From positions 744,001 to 808,000 of the forward strand of contig NZ_CP072649.1 of assembly GCF_018304825.1 (NCBI RefSeq): DNA of 64,000 bases, written 5' to 3'. The notes under the pieces were generated by a model. The model saw nothing but the letters and a program-made list of their open reading frames with translations, had not been told where the DNA came from and ran no database searches. A program made the position numbers and the translations under genes. Of the stretch, positions 1 to 9,164 are shown one piece after another; position 1 is the stretch's first letter; every line of letters begins with the position of its first letter. The DNA is from Chloracidobacterium validum. GTDB taxonomy: Bacteria > Acidobacteriota > Blastocatellia > Chloracidobacteriales > Chloracidobacteriaceae.

Positions 1-677
1 TCCGACGGAGCGTAAGCTCCGGCGCCAAGGGCCGGTAGGTCTGTTCGGTCATGCCACATGGCGTCGAAGTTGAGGACATGAGCAAAGACGGCCGTGTTGG
101 ATAGGCTCCAGTGCACGTCAAAAGCCACATCGCCACGGGCGAGCGTGGCCTGACGGTTGATAAGCTGTCCGGTGACGCCCAACGAGCGCGTGTAGCCCAG
201 GCTTTCCAGCAGGGCCATCAACCCGGCCGCATCTGACGGGCGAACCAGAACGTCCACATCGGTTTTGACGCGATGATGTGGCTCAGGGTAGTGCCGGTAG
301 CTCATCGGTATGCCTTTGAGCAGGAGCACCGGCCGGCCCTGGGCCTGGGCAAGCGGGAGAAGCTCGCGCAGCGCCAGCATTTGCTGCACATCGAGGAGCG
401 CCTGCGCCCGCCCGCGCGATTTCAACCAAGCTTGCAGCTCATCTGGAAGGGAGTCCCAGGCATCAGATGGCAACCGCGCGCATAGCAGCGGGCCAAGCCG
501 GTGGGTCTGGAGGGCGGCCATCACTTCCGTCGCGGACAGTCCGGCATCCCAGACGGCCGCCCCACGCGCCTCGGATTGTCCGGTCAGCGCGCGCTGCAAA
601 AACCTATCCACTGGGGTTGACGGCAAGAGCGGCGTCAGGGCAGTTGGTAGCATGGGCCGAGTCTCGCCAAGCGCCAT
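1..677 (-). CDS. Nucleotidyltransferase family protein (PF14907-like), C-terminus off the left edge
   Basis: The frame is open on the minus strand from an ATG at 677 to the window edge (225 codons visible). The N-terminal part is Leu/Ala-rich and helical. It is followed by a segment reading LLLKGIPMSYRHYP, then HRVKTDVDVLVRP and DVAFDVHWSL. This K-G...D-x-D-V-L-V...H-W-S-L pattern matches the uncharacterised nucleotidyltransferase family, a MNT-like fold in which the DxDVL acidic pair would bind metal. The ATG overlaps the TGA of the upstream hydrolase gene, which suggests translational coupling. Substrate is unknown; family members often sit in envelope-sugar or natural-product loci, but nothing here specifies that. 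Confidence 0.7.
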   Translation of the reverse strand, partial: MALGETRPMLPTALTPLLPSTPVDRFLQRALTGQSEARGAAVWDAGLSATEVMAALQTHRLGPLLCARLPSDAWDSLPDELQAWLKSRGRAQALLDVQQMLALRELLPLAQAQGRPVLLLKGIPMSYRHYPEPHHRVKTDVDVLVRPSDAAGLMALLESLGYTRSLGVTGQLINRQATLARGDVAFDVHWSLSNTAVFAHVLNFDAMWHDRTDLPALGAGAYAPS

Positions 678-1747
678 CACCGCCGCCGGATGGCATCCAG
701 CAGTCGGACGAAATCCATGATTCGGTGCTCGGCCCACCGGCGGTCTTCGTCAGCCCGGCGCGCGGCCAGAAAACCAACGTGACCGCCACGCTCGGTCAAG
801 AGAATCGTAATGCTTGAATTGTCAGCAAAGGCCGGTTCGGTAAGCGGCGCAGCCGGGATGAACGGATCGTCCTGAGCGTGGATGATGAGCGTCGGCAGGC
901 GGATGGCCGCGGCAATTCGGACGGCGCTCGCCCGGTGGTAGTAATCCGCCGCGTCGGCGTAGCCGGCCGCCACGGCTGTGTAGGCTTCGTCAAATTCACG
1001 AATCGTCCGAATCCGCTTGAGGTGGCGGGCATCGTACCGCTCTGGAAACAGCTTGGCCTTGCGTTCCATCCGGGCTTTGAGACTCCGCACAAACCGGCGA
1101 TGGTAAAACCAGTTCACGGGCTGCTCGATGGCCGCCGTGCTCGCCGCCAGATCGACCGAGGGGGAAATCGCCGCAATCCCCCGCACGCACTGGGGGGCAT
1201 GCGCGCCATATTCTCCGGCCAGACGCAGCGCCACATTGCCCGAAAGCGAAACGCCAATCACATAGACGTCCGTCGCCCCGTCCTGCTCGCTCAACTCCGC
1301 GATGATGGCGCGGACGTCCTCGGTCAACCCAGCATTGTAGAGGTGAGGCGATAGATGCTCTGTGCCGCCACAGGTGCGCGTATTGAGACGAATCGCATGA
1401 AAACCCGCCCGCAGCGCTTTTTCCGCCAGTCCGCGCATGTAGCTCGACTCGACCGAGCCTTCCATGCCGTGCAGCAGAAGCAGGATTGGACACGCCGCCG
1501 GCGCGCGTCCGGGCTGCCAGTGGCAGACGGCCGTCACGGCCGTATCTGGTCGGGTCTGAAACGTCCGTGGCCGCCCCGTTTGCTCCACCTGCGGCGACCG
1601 CCGCGGTAGGACCGAGCCAAGAATGGTCTGTAGGTGGGGGTTGGTCAGGCGTGGATCAGGAACGAACGGACGAGCCGCCAACCGCTCCAGCAAGTAGGCG
1701 CGGGGCGTCATCGCCCGCGTTGCCGTTCCTAGCGCTCCAAGCTGCAT
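677..1747 (-). CDS. YheT-like alpha/beta hydrolase
   Basis: A 356-residue protein of the YheT/UPF0017 (EMB8-type) alpha/beta-hydrolase family. The N-terminus has the family signature NPHLQTILGSVLPR. An oxyanion-type HGMEGS follows, and the nucleophile elbow is GVSLSGN. A later HAQDDPFIP and a C-terminal GGHVGFL supply the likely Asp and His of the triad. These enzymes act as esterases or lipases in the cytosol; the physiological substrate is unknown. I chose the ATG at 1747; an in-frame TTG at 1759 and an ATG at 1711 are alternatives, and none has a clear Shine-Dalgarno. The stop overlaps the start of the nucleotidyltransferase gene. Confidence 0.82.
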   Translation of the reverse strand: MQLGALGTATRAMTPRAYLLERLAARPFVPDPRLTNPHLQTILGSVLPRRSPQVEQTGRPRTFQTRPDTAVTAVCHWQPGRAPAACPILLLLHGMEGSVESSYMRGLAEKALRAGFHAIRLNTRTCGGTEHLSPHLYNAGLTEDVRAIIAELSEQDGATDVYVIGVSLSGNVALRLAGEYGAHAPQCVRGIAAISPSVDLAASTAAIEQPVNWFYHRRFVRSLKARMERKAKLFPERYDARHLKRIRTIREFDEAYTAVAAGYADAADYYHRASAVRIAAAIRLPTLIIHAQDDPFIPAAPLTEPAFADNSSITILLTERGGHVGFLAARRADEDRRWAEHRIMDFVRLLDAIRRR

Positions 1748-1792
1748 AGCCGCAGTCAACCCAACCTACGCGAATTCCCAAGTCCGGCCGAA

Positions 1793-3853
1793 TTACTCGG
1801 CAGCCGGTTCGTTGGCCGCCGCCGCCACCACGACCCGCTCGGCCAGAGCGCGATCCACCCGCAGTTGCCCGGCTTCCTTCAAGCGCGCTTTGACGCCATC
1901 AATGTACGTTTCAAACAAGTTGTTGGCCCGGTCGCCGCGCAGGCGGTCCATGGTTTCCTTGCGCCGCTCGGCGAACTTTGTCAAATCGGCGTCTTTCCGA
2001 CTGGTCACGGCCACCACGGCCACGGTTGGCGCGGCATTCCGGGCCGCGTACAGGGGCATCGGAATCAGTTCGCCGACTTTGACCTTTTCAGCGTTGGGGA
2101 AGGCAGCCGGGAAGGATTTGTTGTCAAGGTAGGCTGTGTCGTTGAAGTCCTTGATTTCCTCGACCTTGAGCTTCATGGCTTCGGCGGCGGACTTCAGACC
2201 GGCGGCGTTCTTGGCGGCGGCAATGAGTTCCTTGGCGCGGTCGTAAGCCTTCTGAAGCGCTTTTTCTTGCTTGACCTTGGCAACCACCTTGTCGCGCACT
2301 TCATCGAGCGTGGGGTCGCCCGGCTTCTTGATTTCGACGAGTTGGGGAATCGCAAATCCGCCGCGAACACCTACTTTTTCACCGACATCGTTTGGTTCCG
2401 TCAGCGCCGAAGTCTTTTCTTCAAACGACGGGTTGCTGCCGATGTCTGGAACGTCATCGCCCGGCGCGAAGAACGGCGTTTCGCGCTTGACATCATCCGG
2501 CGTCAGATTGAGCTTGGCAGCAATGGTCTTGGCTGTTTCCTCAAAGTTGCGTGTCCGCGACAGCAGCGAAACGGCTTCATCGGCAAGCTGCGACGCTTTG
2601 GCATAGGACAGCCGGTTACGAACGATGGCCAACAAGCCGGGCTTGGCTTCTTCAAAGGTTTTGATGGCGCGATCGGTAACCTTGAAGATGTAGAAGGCAT
2701 TTCCGCGCCGCACCGGTTCGCTGACTTCACCAACCCCAAGGGTAAAAGCCGCCTCGACCGCCTCACCGGGCTTGACATTGGAACGCTCAACCTTGCCCAG
2801 ATCGCCGCCCTTTGCCGCCGTTGCCGTATCCTGGGAGTTGCCACGCGCCAGGGAGGCGAAGTCTTCCGCCGGCACGCCCTCCTTGCCGCGCGCGCGCGCA
2901 ACAAGCTCATTGGCTTTCTGGAGCACCTTGTCTTCATCCTTGGGCGTCAAGACCTTCAACACAATCTGACTGACCTGAACTGACTTGACCTGCTTGTTTG
3001 GGTCGTACTCTTTTTGCAGTTCTTCATCAGACACGGGAATGATCTCGGCTGCCTTGTCCTGGCTGACGTAAATGTAACGAACCTTGCGGCGGTCCTTGGT
3101 TGGGCGAAAGTCTTCCTTGTGGGCGTCGAAATAGGCGCGAAGTTCCTCGTCCGTCGGCTCGGCGACGCCCTTCTCAAAGTCGGTCGCGGGCAGGACCACG
3201 TAGCTCAACTCAAAGCGTGTGTTTTGCCGGCGGTATTCTTCTTCGGCTTCCTGCGGCGAAATCTGAATGCCACTGGTGATGAAGTTGCGCAGCTTCTCTT
3301 CAAGAATGGTGTAGGCCAGGTCGCGCTCAAACTCGACATAGGACGTTCCCATGCGCAGGAGTTGCTTTTTGTATTTCTCGACGCCAATGAAGCGGCCGTT
3401 TTCGTCGCGAAATTGTTCGCGCAGGCGCTGCTGGATTTCACCCTCCGTTGCCATGAGACCGAGCCGTTCGGCTTCCAGCTCGATAATCCGCCGTCTGACC
3501 AACTGTTGCAAAATAGCCCGGTCACTGCCTTGCTGGCGCAACTGCTGGATGCTCAACGGAAAGTTCCCCCCGCCGGAAGCCAGTTGGGCAGCATAACGAC
3601 GATACATGGACACCAGATTCTGGAGTGAGGTCGTGTACTCCTTGGCCGTCACCGTTCGGCTACCGACCCGCGCAATGACGGTGTCTTCCGGGACGGGCTG
3701 CACTGCCTTGGGTCCACTCGCGCCGAACAGCGACCGCGAGGGGAGCGAGTACGCCAACACCATGACCAAGCCAAGGAAGAAGATGACGATAATGAGCAGC
3801 GTGCGTCGGGGATTGGACGCGGGGTTCGCAGAAGACGCTTCAGATTGAGCCAT
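1793..3853 (-). CDS. PpiD/SurA-like peptidylprolyl isomerase, membrane-anchored
   Basis: A 686-residue foldase with one N-terminal membrane anchor (TLLIIVIFFLGLVMVLAYSL) placing the rest in the periplasm. A SurA_N-like helical region (about residues 45-230) is followed by a parvulin PPIC domain (about 295-400: VSQIVLK, FASLARGNSQD, GGDLG, YIFKVTD). A long SurA_N/PpiD-like C-terminal chaperone region follows. Role: prolyl cis-trans isomerisation and chaperoning of exported outer-membrane proteins, in keeping with a genome encoding large beta-barrel receptors. The start at 3853 (MAQSEASS) is preferred over an upstream in-frame codon because a GAGG lies about 12 nt before it and the membrane segment then sits near the N-terminus. 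Confidence 0.85.
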   Translation of the reverse strand: MAQSEASSANPASNPRRTLLIIVIFFLGLVMVLAYSLPSRSLFGASGPKAVQPVPEDTVIARVGSRTVTAKEYTTSLQNLVSMYRRYAAQLASGGGNFPLSIQQLRQQGSDRAILQQLVRRRIIELEAERLGLMATEGEIQQRLREQFRDENGRFIGVEKYKKQLLRMGTSYVEFERDLAYTILEEKLRNFITSGIQISPQEAEEEYRRQNTRFELSYVVLPATDFEKGVAEPTDEELRAYFDAHKEDFRPTKDRRKVRYIYVSQDKAAEIIPVSDEELQKEYDPNKQVKSVQVSQIVLKVLTPKDEDKVLQKANELVARARGKEGVPAEDFASLARGNSQDTATAAKGGDLGKVERSNVKPGEAVEAAFTLGVGEVSEPVRRGNAFYIFKVTDRAIKTFEEAKPGLLAIVRNRLSYAKASQLADEAVSLLSRTRNFEETAKTIAAKLNLTPDDVKRETPFFAPGDDVPDIGSNPSFEEKTSALTEPNDVGEKVGVRGGFAIPQLVEIKKPGDPTLDEVRDKVVAKVKQEKALQKAYDRAKELIAAAKNAAGLKSAAEAMKLKVEEIKDFNDTAYLDNKSFPAAFPNAEKVKVGELIPMPLYAARNAAPTVAVVAVTSRKDADLTKFAERRKETMDRLRGDRANNLFETYIDGVKARLKEAGQLRVDRALAERVVVAAAANEPAAE

Positions 3854-4022
3854 CGCGCGACAAAAAACCTCACACCAAGATGGAAGCTGCCAAGCGCAGC
3901 AAACGAAGCCAAGGAGCGTACCGAATCCAGCGCGCAAACGCAATCGGCTGAAAAATCACGGTTGACCGGTCGTAAGGCGGCCCAGGGCCGGCATCCAGGC
4001 GAAACACCAGCGCCGGCCAACC

Positions 4023-7000
4023 TTACGGCGTAAGCCGGATGCCCAGCATCGTCACATCGTCGCGCAGCGGCTCGCCACCGCGATAGTCGTCGAGTTCCTT
4101 TTCAAGGGCTTCGCGTTGCGCGGCGAGCGGCAGGCGAGCGATGGCCGCGAGAAACGCCGCGAGTCGGTGGCGGCCGTATTTTTTCTGCTGCGCGCTGTTC
4201 TGATCGACGAAACCATCCGTCGTCAACCAGAGCGTTTTCCCGCTGCCGACGGCGAAAACATGATTTTCGAATTTTTGCCCTGTCGCCCGCCGACTGCCGC
4301 CAATCGCGCGGCGGTTGCCATGAATCGTTTCGGTCGCTTTGCCGTCAGCGCAGACGAACAACGGACGCTGCGCCCCCGCGTAGGTTACGCAGTCGCGGCT
4401 GGGCGCGATGAGGCACAGGGCGATGTCCATGCCATCCAGCGTTTGCGCGTTGGCCGCGTCCTGCTTGAGAGCGGACCGGACGCCATCATCGAGACGTTCG
4501 AGAATTTCCGCCGGTGAATAGACTTGCCGCTCGACGACAATCTGGTTGAGCAAATTCGCGCCGAGCATGGCCATCATCGCGCCCGGCACGCCGTGCCCGG
4601 TGCAGTCGGCCACGGCGACGATGAGGCGTCCGTCATCCGCCTCGTGAAACCAGTAGAAATCGCCCGACACGATGTCGCGTGGATAAAACAAGAGGCAGTG
4701 TTCCGGCAGACAAGCCATCAGGCGCGACGGCGCGGGCAGCATCGCCCGCTGAATGCTTTCGGCGTATCTGATGCTGTCGAGAATCTGTTGATTCTTGTCT
4801 TCGACTTCGGCGTTGCGTTCGGCGAGACGCGCGTTCTGCTCGGCGAGTTGGGCGGCATAGTTGGCCTTGATTTCCGCCGCCTCCGCGCGCAGTCGGGCTT
4901 CGCGCAGGCGCGCTCGTTCGTTGACGCGCTGCACGCGCAGCCGGATGAATCCCGATACACCACCGACGAAAGCAACGGCATAGAGGCCATAGGCCCACCA
5001 CGTCATCCACCACGGCGGACGAATCACGACCCGAAGGCTCGTCCCGACCTCATTCCACACACCGTCGCAATTCGCCGCCTTGACGTGAAAGACATATTCG
5101 CCCGGATCGAGATTCGTGTAGCTCGCCGAGGAGCGCGCTCCGCAGTAAATCCATTTCTCGTCGAAGCCTTCGAGTCGGTAGGCATAGGTATTTTTCGCGG
5201 CCTTTGAAAAACTCAGCGCGGCAAACTCAAACGAAAACGAATTCTCGCGGTACGTCAGCGGCGCGAGCGTCTGGCCGTTGAAATCCGTCATTTCCTGATC
5301 GAACTTCCGAAAGCGCGTCAGCGCCACCGGCGGCACGAACGGATTGTCGCTGATGGCCGATGGTTGGAATACAGTGAATCCGTCGCCGCCGAAAAACATC
5401 TCGCCGCGCGTGTTCCGCATGCGCGCGCCCGTGCGGAATTCGCCCTCCAGCCCGTCGTTCGCGTCATAAAACCGCGTCTTCCGCGTGGTCGGATTGAAGC
5501 GCAGCAACCCTTCATACGTGGCAATCCATAATTCCCCATCCAGGGAGAGGAGCATCGAAGCGACGATTTCGCTCAGTCCGGCGCGGGGCGTGACGTTTTC
5601 AAAGGTGCCGGTCGCGGTATCGAGGCGGGCGAGTCCGCCGTTGAGGCCCACCCAGAGCGCGCCACTCGCGTCGAAGCACAGGCAGTACACGCGCGCGCTC
5701 GGCAACCCCTTCGGATTTTTCGGATCGTACTCATAGCGCGTGAACGTTTCGCTGCGCGGATCAAAGCGGTTGATGCCATTGGAAGTGGCCAGCCAGAAAG
5801 TGCCGCCACTGTCTTCGACGATTTGCCAGATGCGATTGTTACTCAAGCTGTTCGGATTGCGCGGGTCATGCGAAAAGACCTTGATGGACCCGGTCGCGTC
5901 CGCCGGCAGTCGCGCCAGTCCAAAGCTTTCGGAAGCCGCCCACACCCCGCCTTCCCGATCTCGGTAGAGCACCTCGATGGTTCTCTTTTGCAAGACCTCG
6001 GCGTTGCTCGCCGCCCGAAATCTCGAAAACTTCCCCGTCGTCCGGTCGAAGACGTCGAGTCCGAGCGATGTGCCGACCAGCAGCGTGCCCTCGCGCGTTT
6101 CGAGCAGCGCGCTGGCCGCCTTGCCGCCCAGCGTCGTCGGGTCGTCAGGATCATGCTTCCAGACCTCGAAGGTTCCGCGCGCGCGGTCGAACCGGTTCAG
6201 CCCATCCGCCGTGCCAATCCAGGTCTCTCCGTTTCGGTCTTCCAGAAAACCAAGCACCGAATCGGAACTCAGACGGCGCGCGGCATCGGGATTGCTCTTG
6301 AACATCGGGAACCGCCGCGCCATCGGGTCGTAGGCGGTCAGCCCCTTCGCGCTGCCAATCCACACGATACCTGACCGGTCTTCAAAGACTGCCCGCGAAG
6401 CATTCGCCGAAACGCTTTTCAAGTCGCGTGGATCGTGAAAAGCCCGGACGACCTGGCCGGTTCCTTGATTCAATCGCGCCACGCCATTGCTCGTGGCAAA
6501 CCAGAGCTGACCGAAGCGATCTTCGATGATGCCCCGTATGCGCCCCGGCGTTTGATTCGTCGGATGCTCCGACACTTCCCGGTAGCAAACCGAGTTGCCC
6601 GTCCGTGGATCGAAGCGATGCGCGGCGGTCGCGGTGCCAACCCACAGCGCGCCATCTCGCGCTTCGAGCAACGCGAAAACGCGGTTATCGGTGATGGGAC
6701 TAGCCGTGGGCGGCTTCGGATGGTTTGCCTCGAAAACGAAATGGGTAAACGATCCACCACCGTCATAGCGGTCGAGTCCGCCACCATCGGTTCCCACCCA
6801 GAGTACGCCCGCCCGGTCGGTCAGCAGCGCCCGGATGCCGTTCGCGCTCAGCGATGTCGCCCGATTCGCATCATGGACGAACGCCGTGAATGTTTCGTCC
6901 ACTGGGTCAAAGCGAAAGAGTCCGTCGGGCGAGCCAATCCAGAGCTGCCCGGAGCGGTCTTCAACGATGGCGTCAACCCGTGAACTCAGAAAACTGCGCG

Positions 7001-7403
7001 GGTTGCCCGGATCAGGCTGATAGCGCGTGAACGAGTTGTCGGCGCGGTTATATCGGTTGAAACCCGCGCCATTCGTGCCAATCCAGAGCGTTCCATCGCG
7101 GCTGACGCAAATGACGTGGACGTCATTGGCGCTGATTGATGTTGGATTCCCCGCGTCGAAGCGGTACGTCACCGCGTTGAGACCATCGAAGCGGTGCAGT
7201 CCGTCGGTCGTACCAAGCCAGAGGAACCCTTCCCTATCCTGCGCGATGCACTGAATTGCGGCTTGGGCGATGCGGAGTTCGGCCGGCGGACGCCGAAACT
7301 CGAATGGCGTCGCGGCCGATGCCGGCCACCCCCAACCGGCGGCGACCAGGACGAACGCGAGATGCGAAAACACGAACTGGAAAGACTTCGACGGCACCCT
7401 CAT
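4023..7403 (-). CDS. Two-component-propeller / Y_Y_Y / SpoIIE phosphatase sensor
   Basis: A 1,126-residue signalling protein. A signal peptide (FVLVAAGWGWPASAA) leads into about 14 repeats of the two-component regulator propeller type (recurring E-D-R-x-G-x-L-W-I-G-T...G-L-x-R-F-D). A Y_Y_Y domain follows (YAYRLEGFDEKWIYCG, YTNLDPGEYVFHVKA), then a single membrane segment (WAYGLYAVAFVGGVSGFI), a coiled coil of about 60 residues, and a PP2C-type SpoIIE domain (SGDFYWF, DCTGHGVPGAMMAML, LTTDGFVDQ). The inferred role is a periplasmic ligand sensor controlling a cytosolic Ser/Thr phosphatase, perhaps in an anti-sigma/anti-anti-sigma switch; no partner gene is adjacent. A paralogue of the same architecture lies at 25666-29235. 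The start at 7403 puts the signal peptide at the N-terminus. Confidence 0.88.
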   Translation of the reverse strand: MRVPSKSFQFVFSHLAFVLVAAGWGWPASAATPFEFRRPPAELRIAQAAIQCIAQDREGFLWLGTTDGLHRFDGLNAVTYRFDAGNPTSISANDVHVICVSRDGTLWIGTNGAGFNRYNRADNSFTRYQPDPGNPRSFLSSRVDAIVEDRSGQLWIGSPDGLFRFDPVDETFTAFVHDANRATSLSANGIRALLTDRAGVLWVGTDGGGLDRYDGGGSFTHFVFEANHPKPPTASPITDNRVFALLEARDGALWVGTATAAHRFDPRTGNSVCYREVSEHPTNQTPGRIRGIIEDRFGQLWFATSNGVARLNQGTGQVVRAFHDPRDLKSVSANASRAVFEDRSGIVWIGSAKGLTAYDPMARRFPMFKSNPDAARRLSSDSVLGFLEDRNGETWIGTADGLNRFDRARGTFEVWKHDPDDPTTLGGKAASALLETREGTLLVGTSLGLDVFDRTTGKFSRFRAASNAEVLQKRTIEVLYRDREGGVWAASESFGLARLPADATGSIKVFSHDPRNPNSLSNNRIWQIVEDSGGTFWLATSNGINRFDPRSETFTRYEYDPKNPKGLPSARVYCLCFDASGALWVGLNGGLARLDTATGTFENVTPRAGLSEIVASMLLSLDGELWIATYEGLLRFNPTTRKTRFYDANDGLEGEFRTGARMRNTRGEMFFGGDGFTVFQPSAISDNPFVPPVALTRFRKFDQEMTDFNGQTLAPLTYRENSFSFEFAALSFSKAAKNTYAYRLEGFDEKWIYCGARSSASYTNLDPGEYVFHVKAANCDGVWNEVGTSLRVVIRPPWWMTWWAYGLYAVAFVGGVSGFIRLRVQRVNERARLREARLRAEAAEIKANYAAQLAEQNARLAERNAEVEDKNQQILDSIRYAESIQRAMLPAPSRLMACLPEHCLLFYPRDIVSGDFYWFHEADDGRLIVAVADCTGHGVPGAMMAMLGANLLNQIVVERQVYSPAEILERLDDGVRSALKQDAANAQTLDGMDIALCLIAPSRDCVTYAGAQRPLFVCADGKATETIHGNRRAIGGSRRATGQKFENHVFAVGSGKTLWLTTDGFVDQNSAQQKKYGRHRLAAFLAAIARLPLAAQREALEKELDDYRGGEPLRDDVTMLGIRLTP

Positions 7404-7696
7404 CAAAGCTGATAGTACGCGGACTACCGGCCAGAAAGCGACGCGAATTTCACCATTGGGATTCAGCCACCACGTAGCATGGAATCGCACTTTTGAACCA
7501 GCCTCAATCAAGACCACGGATGTTTTTCGTGACGACCACCCGGCCACATCCTGGGGAGGGTCGGTGGTTGCGCGGCCGGCTGGTCTCTGTGGCAAAGTAT
7601 CACCTCACGGTTTCCGGTCGCCGATGGCGCGAAGCGCGGCCCGTCACCTTGGTGGTTCGCGCCAAACCGCTCACCACACGCACCCCTCCCATCCGC
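7404..7696. other. Divergent intergenic region, about 290 bp
   Basis: This lies between the start of the propeller-SpoIIE gene (minus strand) and the start of the zinc-ribbon membrane protein (plus strand), so promoters for both should lie here. I see no convincing sigma-70 pair, palindrome or small gene. The plus-strand frame of the downstream gene remains open back to a TTG at 7493 without family-like content. Confidence 0.5.
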
Positions 7697-8575
7697 ATGC
7701 ACCAAACCTGCCCACACTGTCAGCTTCGCCAACCGCTTACCCAAACCAGTTGCGCCCGCTGTGGCTTGGCGCTGCCGCTTGGGCTGGCACGCCAGGTCGA
7801 GTGGCGGCCGCCACTGGAAGCCGAACCCACCGACGCGCAGGCCTATCAATCCGTCATTGGCGGCGCGTTGCTGGCGGCGGTGGTCGTGTTCGTGCCGTTT
7901 TTCGCCTTTATCTCCTTTGTCTTGCATCCACTCGTCACGCTGGTTCACGAACTTGGGCACACCATTGCCGGTTGGGTCTATGGCTACCCTTCGATTCCTG
8001 CGTTTGACTTCGTGTATGGCGGTGGCGTCACCATTCACCAGGATCGCAAGTGGCTGCTGGTCGGGGTCTGGTATGTCGCCTTTGCCGGACTGTTTTACTA
8101 CTTTCGGGCCAATACCGGAACGCTCCTGCTCATCACGGGACTGGCGGCCGCCTATACCCTGACGGCAGTCACGTCCTGGCATGAGGCGATTACCATTGCG
8201 ATGGGGCATGGCGGGGAACTCATCTTCGCCACGGTGTTTCTCTATCGCGCCTGGAGCGGCGAATCGCTGGTTCATGCACTGGAGCGCCCGCTCTATGCCT
8301 TCGCGGGCTTTTACATCCAGCTTTACGACCTCCGGTTTGCCTATCAGCTTTTGACCAGCCAGGAAGCCCGCCTCGATTACGAAGACGCCAAAGGCGGCGG
8401 CCACTGGATGGATTTCAGTCGGCTGGCGAACGATTTTTTTGGCAGTCGTTTCCTCATCGTCGTGCTTGCCTTCTTCATAGCCTGCCTGCTGCCGCCGGTC
8501 GTGGCCTGGCTGCTCCACCGCTACCGTCCGCACTGGCGGGCCTGGGTGATTGACCGCCTGACGCTCGTACCCTGA
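7697..8575 (+). CDS. Zinc-ribbon membrane protein with HELGH (M50-like) motif
   Basis: A 292-residue protein. The N-terminus carries CPHC...CARC, a double-CxxC zinc ribbon (about residues 5-22). It is followed by a hydrophobic helix and a membrane-embedded VHELGHTIAGW, the HExxH zinc motif of M50-type site-2-protease-like membrane metallopeptidases. At least five more hydrophobic segments follow, the last near the C-terminus. I do not see the second M50 zinc-ligand motif (NxxPxxxxDG), so proteolytic activity is uncertain; some M50-like proteins have only the HELGH helix. The ATG at 7697 is chosen because the zinc ribbon starts immediately after it. Function unknown. Confidence 0.7.
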   Translation: MHQTCPHCQLRQPLTQTSCARCGLALPLGLARQVEWRPPLEAEPTDAQAYQSVIGGALLAAVVVFVPFFAFISFVLHPLVTLVHELGHTIAGWVYGYPSIPAFDFVYGGGVTIHQDRKWLLVGVWYVAFAGLFYYFRANTGTLLLITGLAAAYTLTAVTSWHEAITIAMGHGGELIFATVFLYRAWSGESLVHALERPLYAFAGFYIQLYDLRFAYQLLTSQEARLDYEDAKGGGHWMDFSRLANDFFGSRFLIVVLAFFIACLLPPVVAWLLHRYRPHWRAWVIDRLTLVP

Positions 8576-8687
8576 ACGGCACCGGCTGCCACCGCCCACA
8601 ACATCGTCCAAAACAGTTGGCAAACCCACGAAATGATGGTTGCATGTGAGCTAAACCACACTTTGCCTGAGATGTGTTCACGTCCCG

Positions 8688-9143
8688 ATGCCTACGTCTT
8701 TCTCACTTGCTTCCCTCGCCGCCCTTGCCGGCCAAGAACTCGCCGTGAGTGACTGGTTCACGATTGACCAGTCGCGCATCACGACCTTTGGCGAAACCAC
8801 CGGAGACACCCAGTGGATTCACTGCGACCCTGCCCGCGCCGCGGTCGAATCCCCCTTCAAAACCACCATTGCCCACGGCTTTCTCACGCTCTCGCTCATT
8901 CCACACTTGGTCGAGCAGACCCTTCACTTTGAAGGGGCGCGGCTGGCCCTCAACTACGGCCTCAACCGGGTGCGGTTCGTCACGCCAGTGCCGGCCGGCA
9001 GTCGCATCCGCGGCCGCTTCGCCATTGCTCAGGTCAAGTCCCTCGACAACGGACTCGACCTCACCCTCAACTGCACCATCGAGCTGGACGGGGCAGACAA
9101 GCCGGCCTGCGTCGCCGAGTGGATTTTGCGAGTGTTGGTCTGA
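8688..9143 (+). CDS. MaoC-like (R)-specific enoyl-CoA hydratase
   Basis: A 151-residue single hot-dog-fold protein of the MaoC dehydratase family. The hydratase motif lies at TTGDTQWIHCDPARA (Asp and His of hydratase 2), followed by FKTTIAHGFLTLSLIP. It would hydrate/dehydrate short 2-enoyl-CoA / 3-hydroxyacyl-CoA esters. It is the first gene of a plus-strand cluster with an acyl-CoA dehydrogenase 21 bp downstream, purE, and the malonyl-CoA reductase. This makes a role in a CoA-ester pathway likely, though the actual substrate cannot be read from the sequence. Confidence 0.88.
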   Translation: MPTSFSLASLAALAGQELAVSDWFTIDQSRITTFGETTGDTQWIHCDPARAAVESPFKTTIAHGFLTLSLIPHLVEQTLHFEGARLALNYGLNRVRFVTPVPAGSRIRGRFAIAQVKSLDNGLDLTLNCTIELDGADKPACVAEWILRVLV

Positions 9144-9164
9144 AACGGGAGCTGCGCGCGCCAT

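Noticed and set aside
4023-7403. Hybrid two-component histidine kinase
   Set aside because: The propeller and Y_Y_Y domains suggest it, but the C-terminus is a SpoIIE phosphatase (SGDFYWF, DCTGHGVPGA), with no HisKA or HATPase motif.
7508-8629. 373-codon minus-strand frame opposite the zinc-ribbon gene
   Set aside because: The plus strand has CxxC motifs, HELGH and membrane helices; the minus frame is charged low-complexity sequence typical of a shadow.
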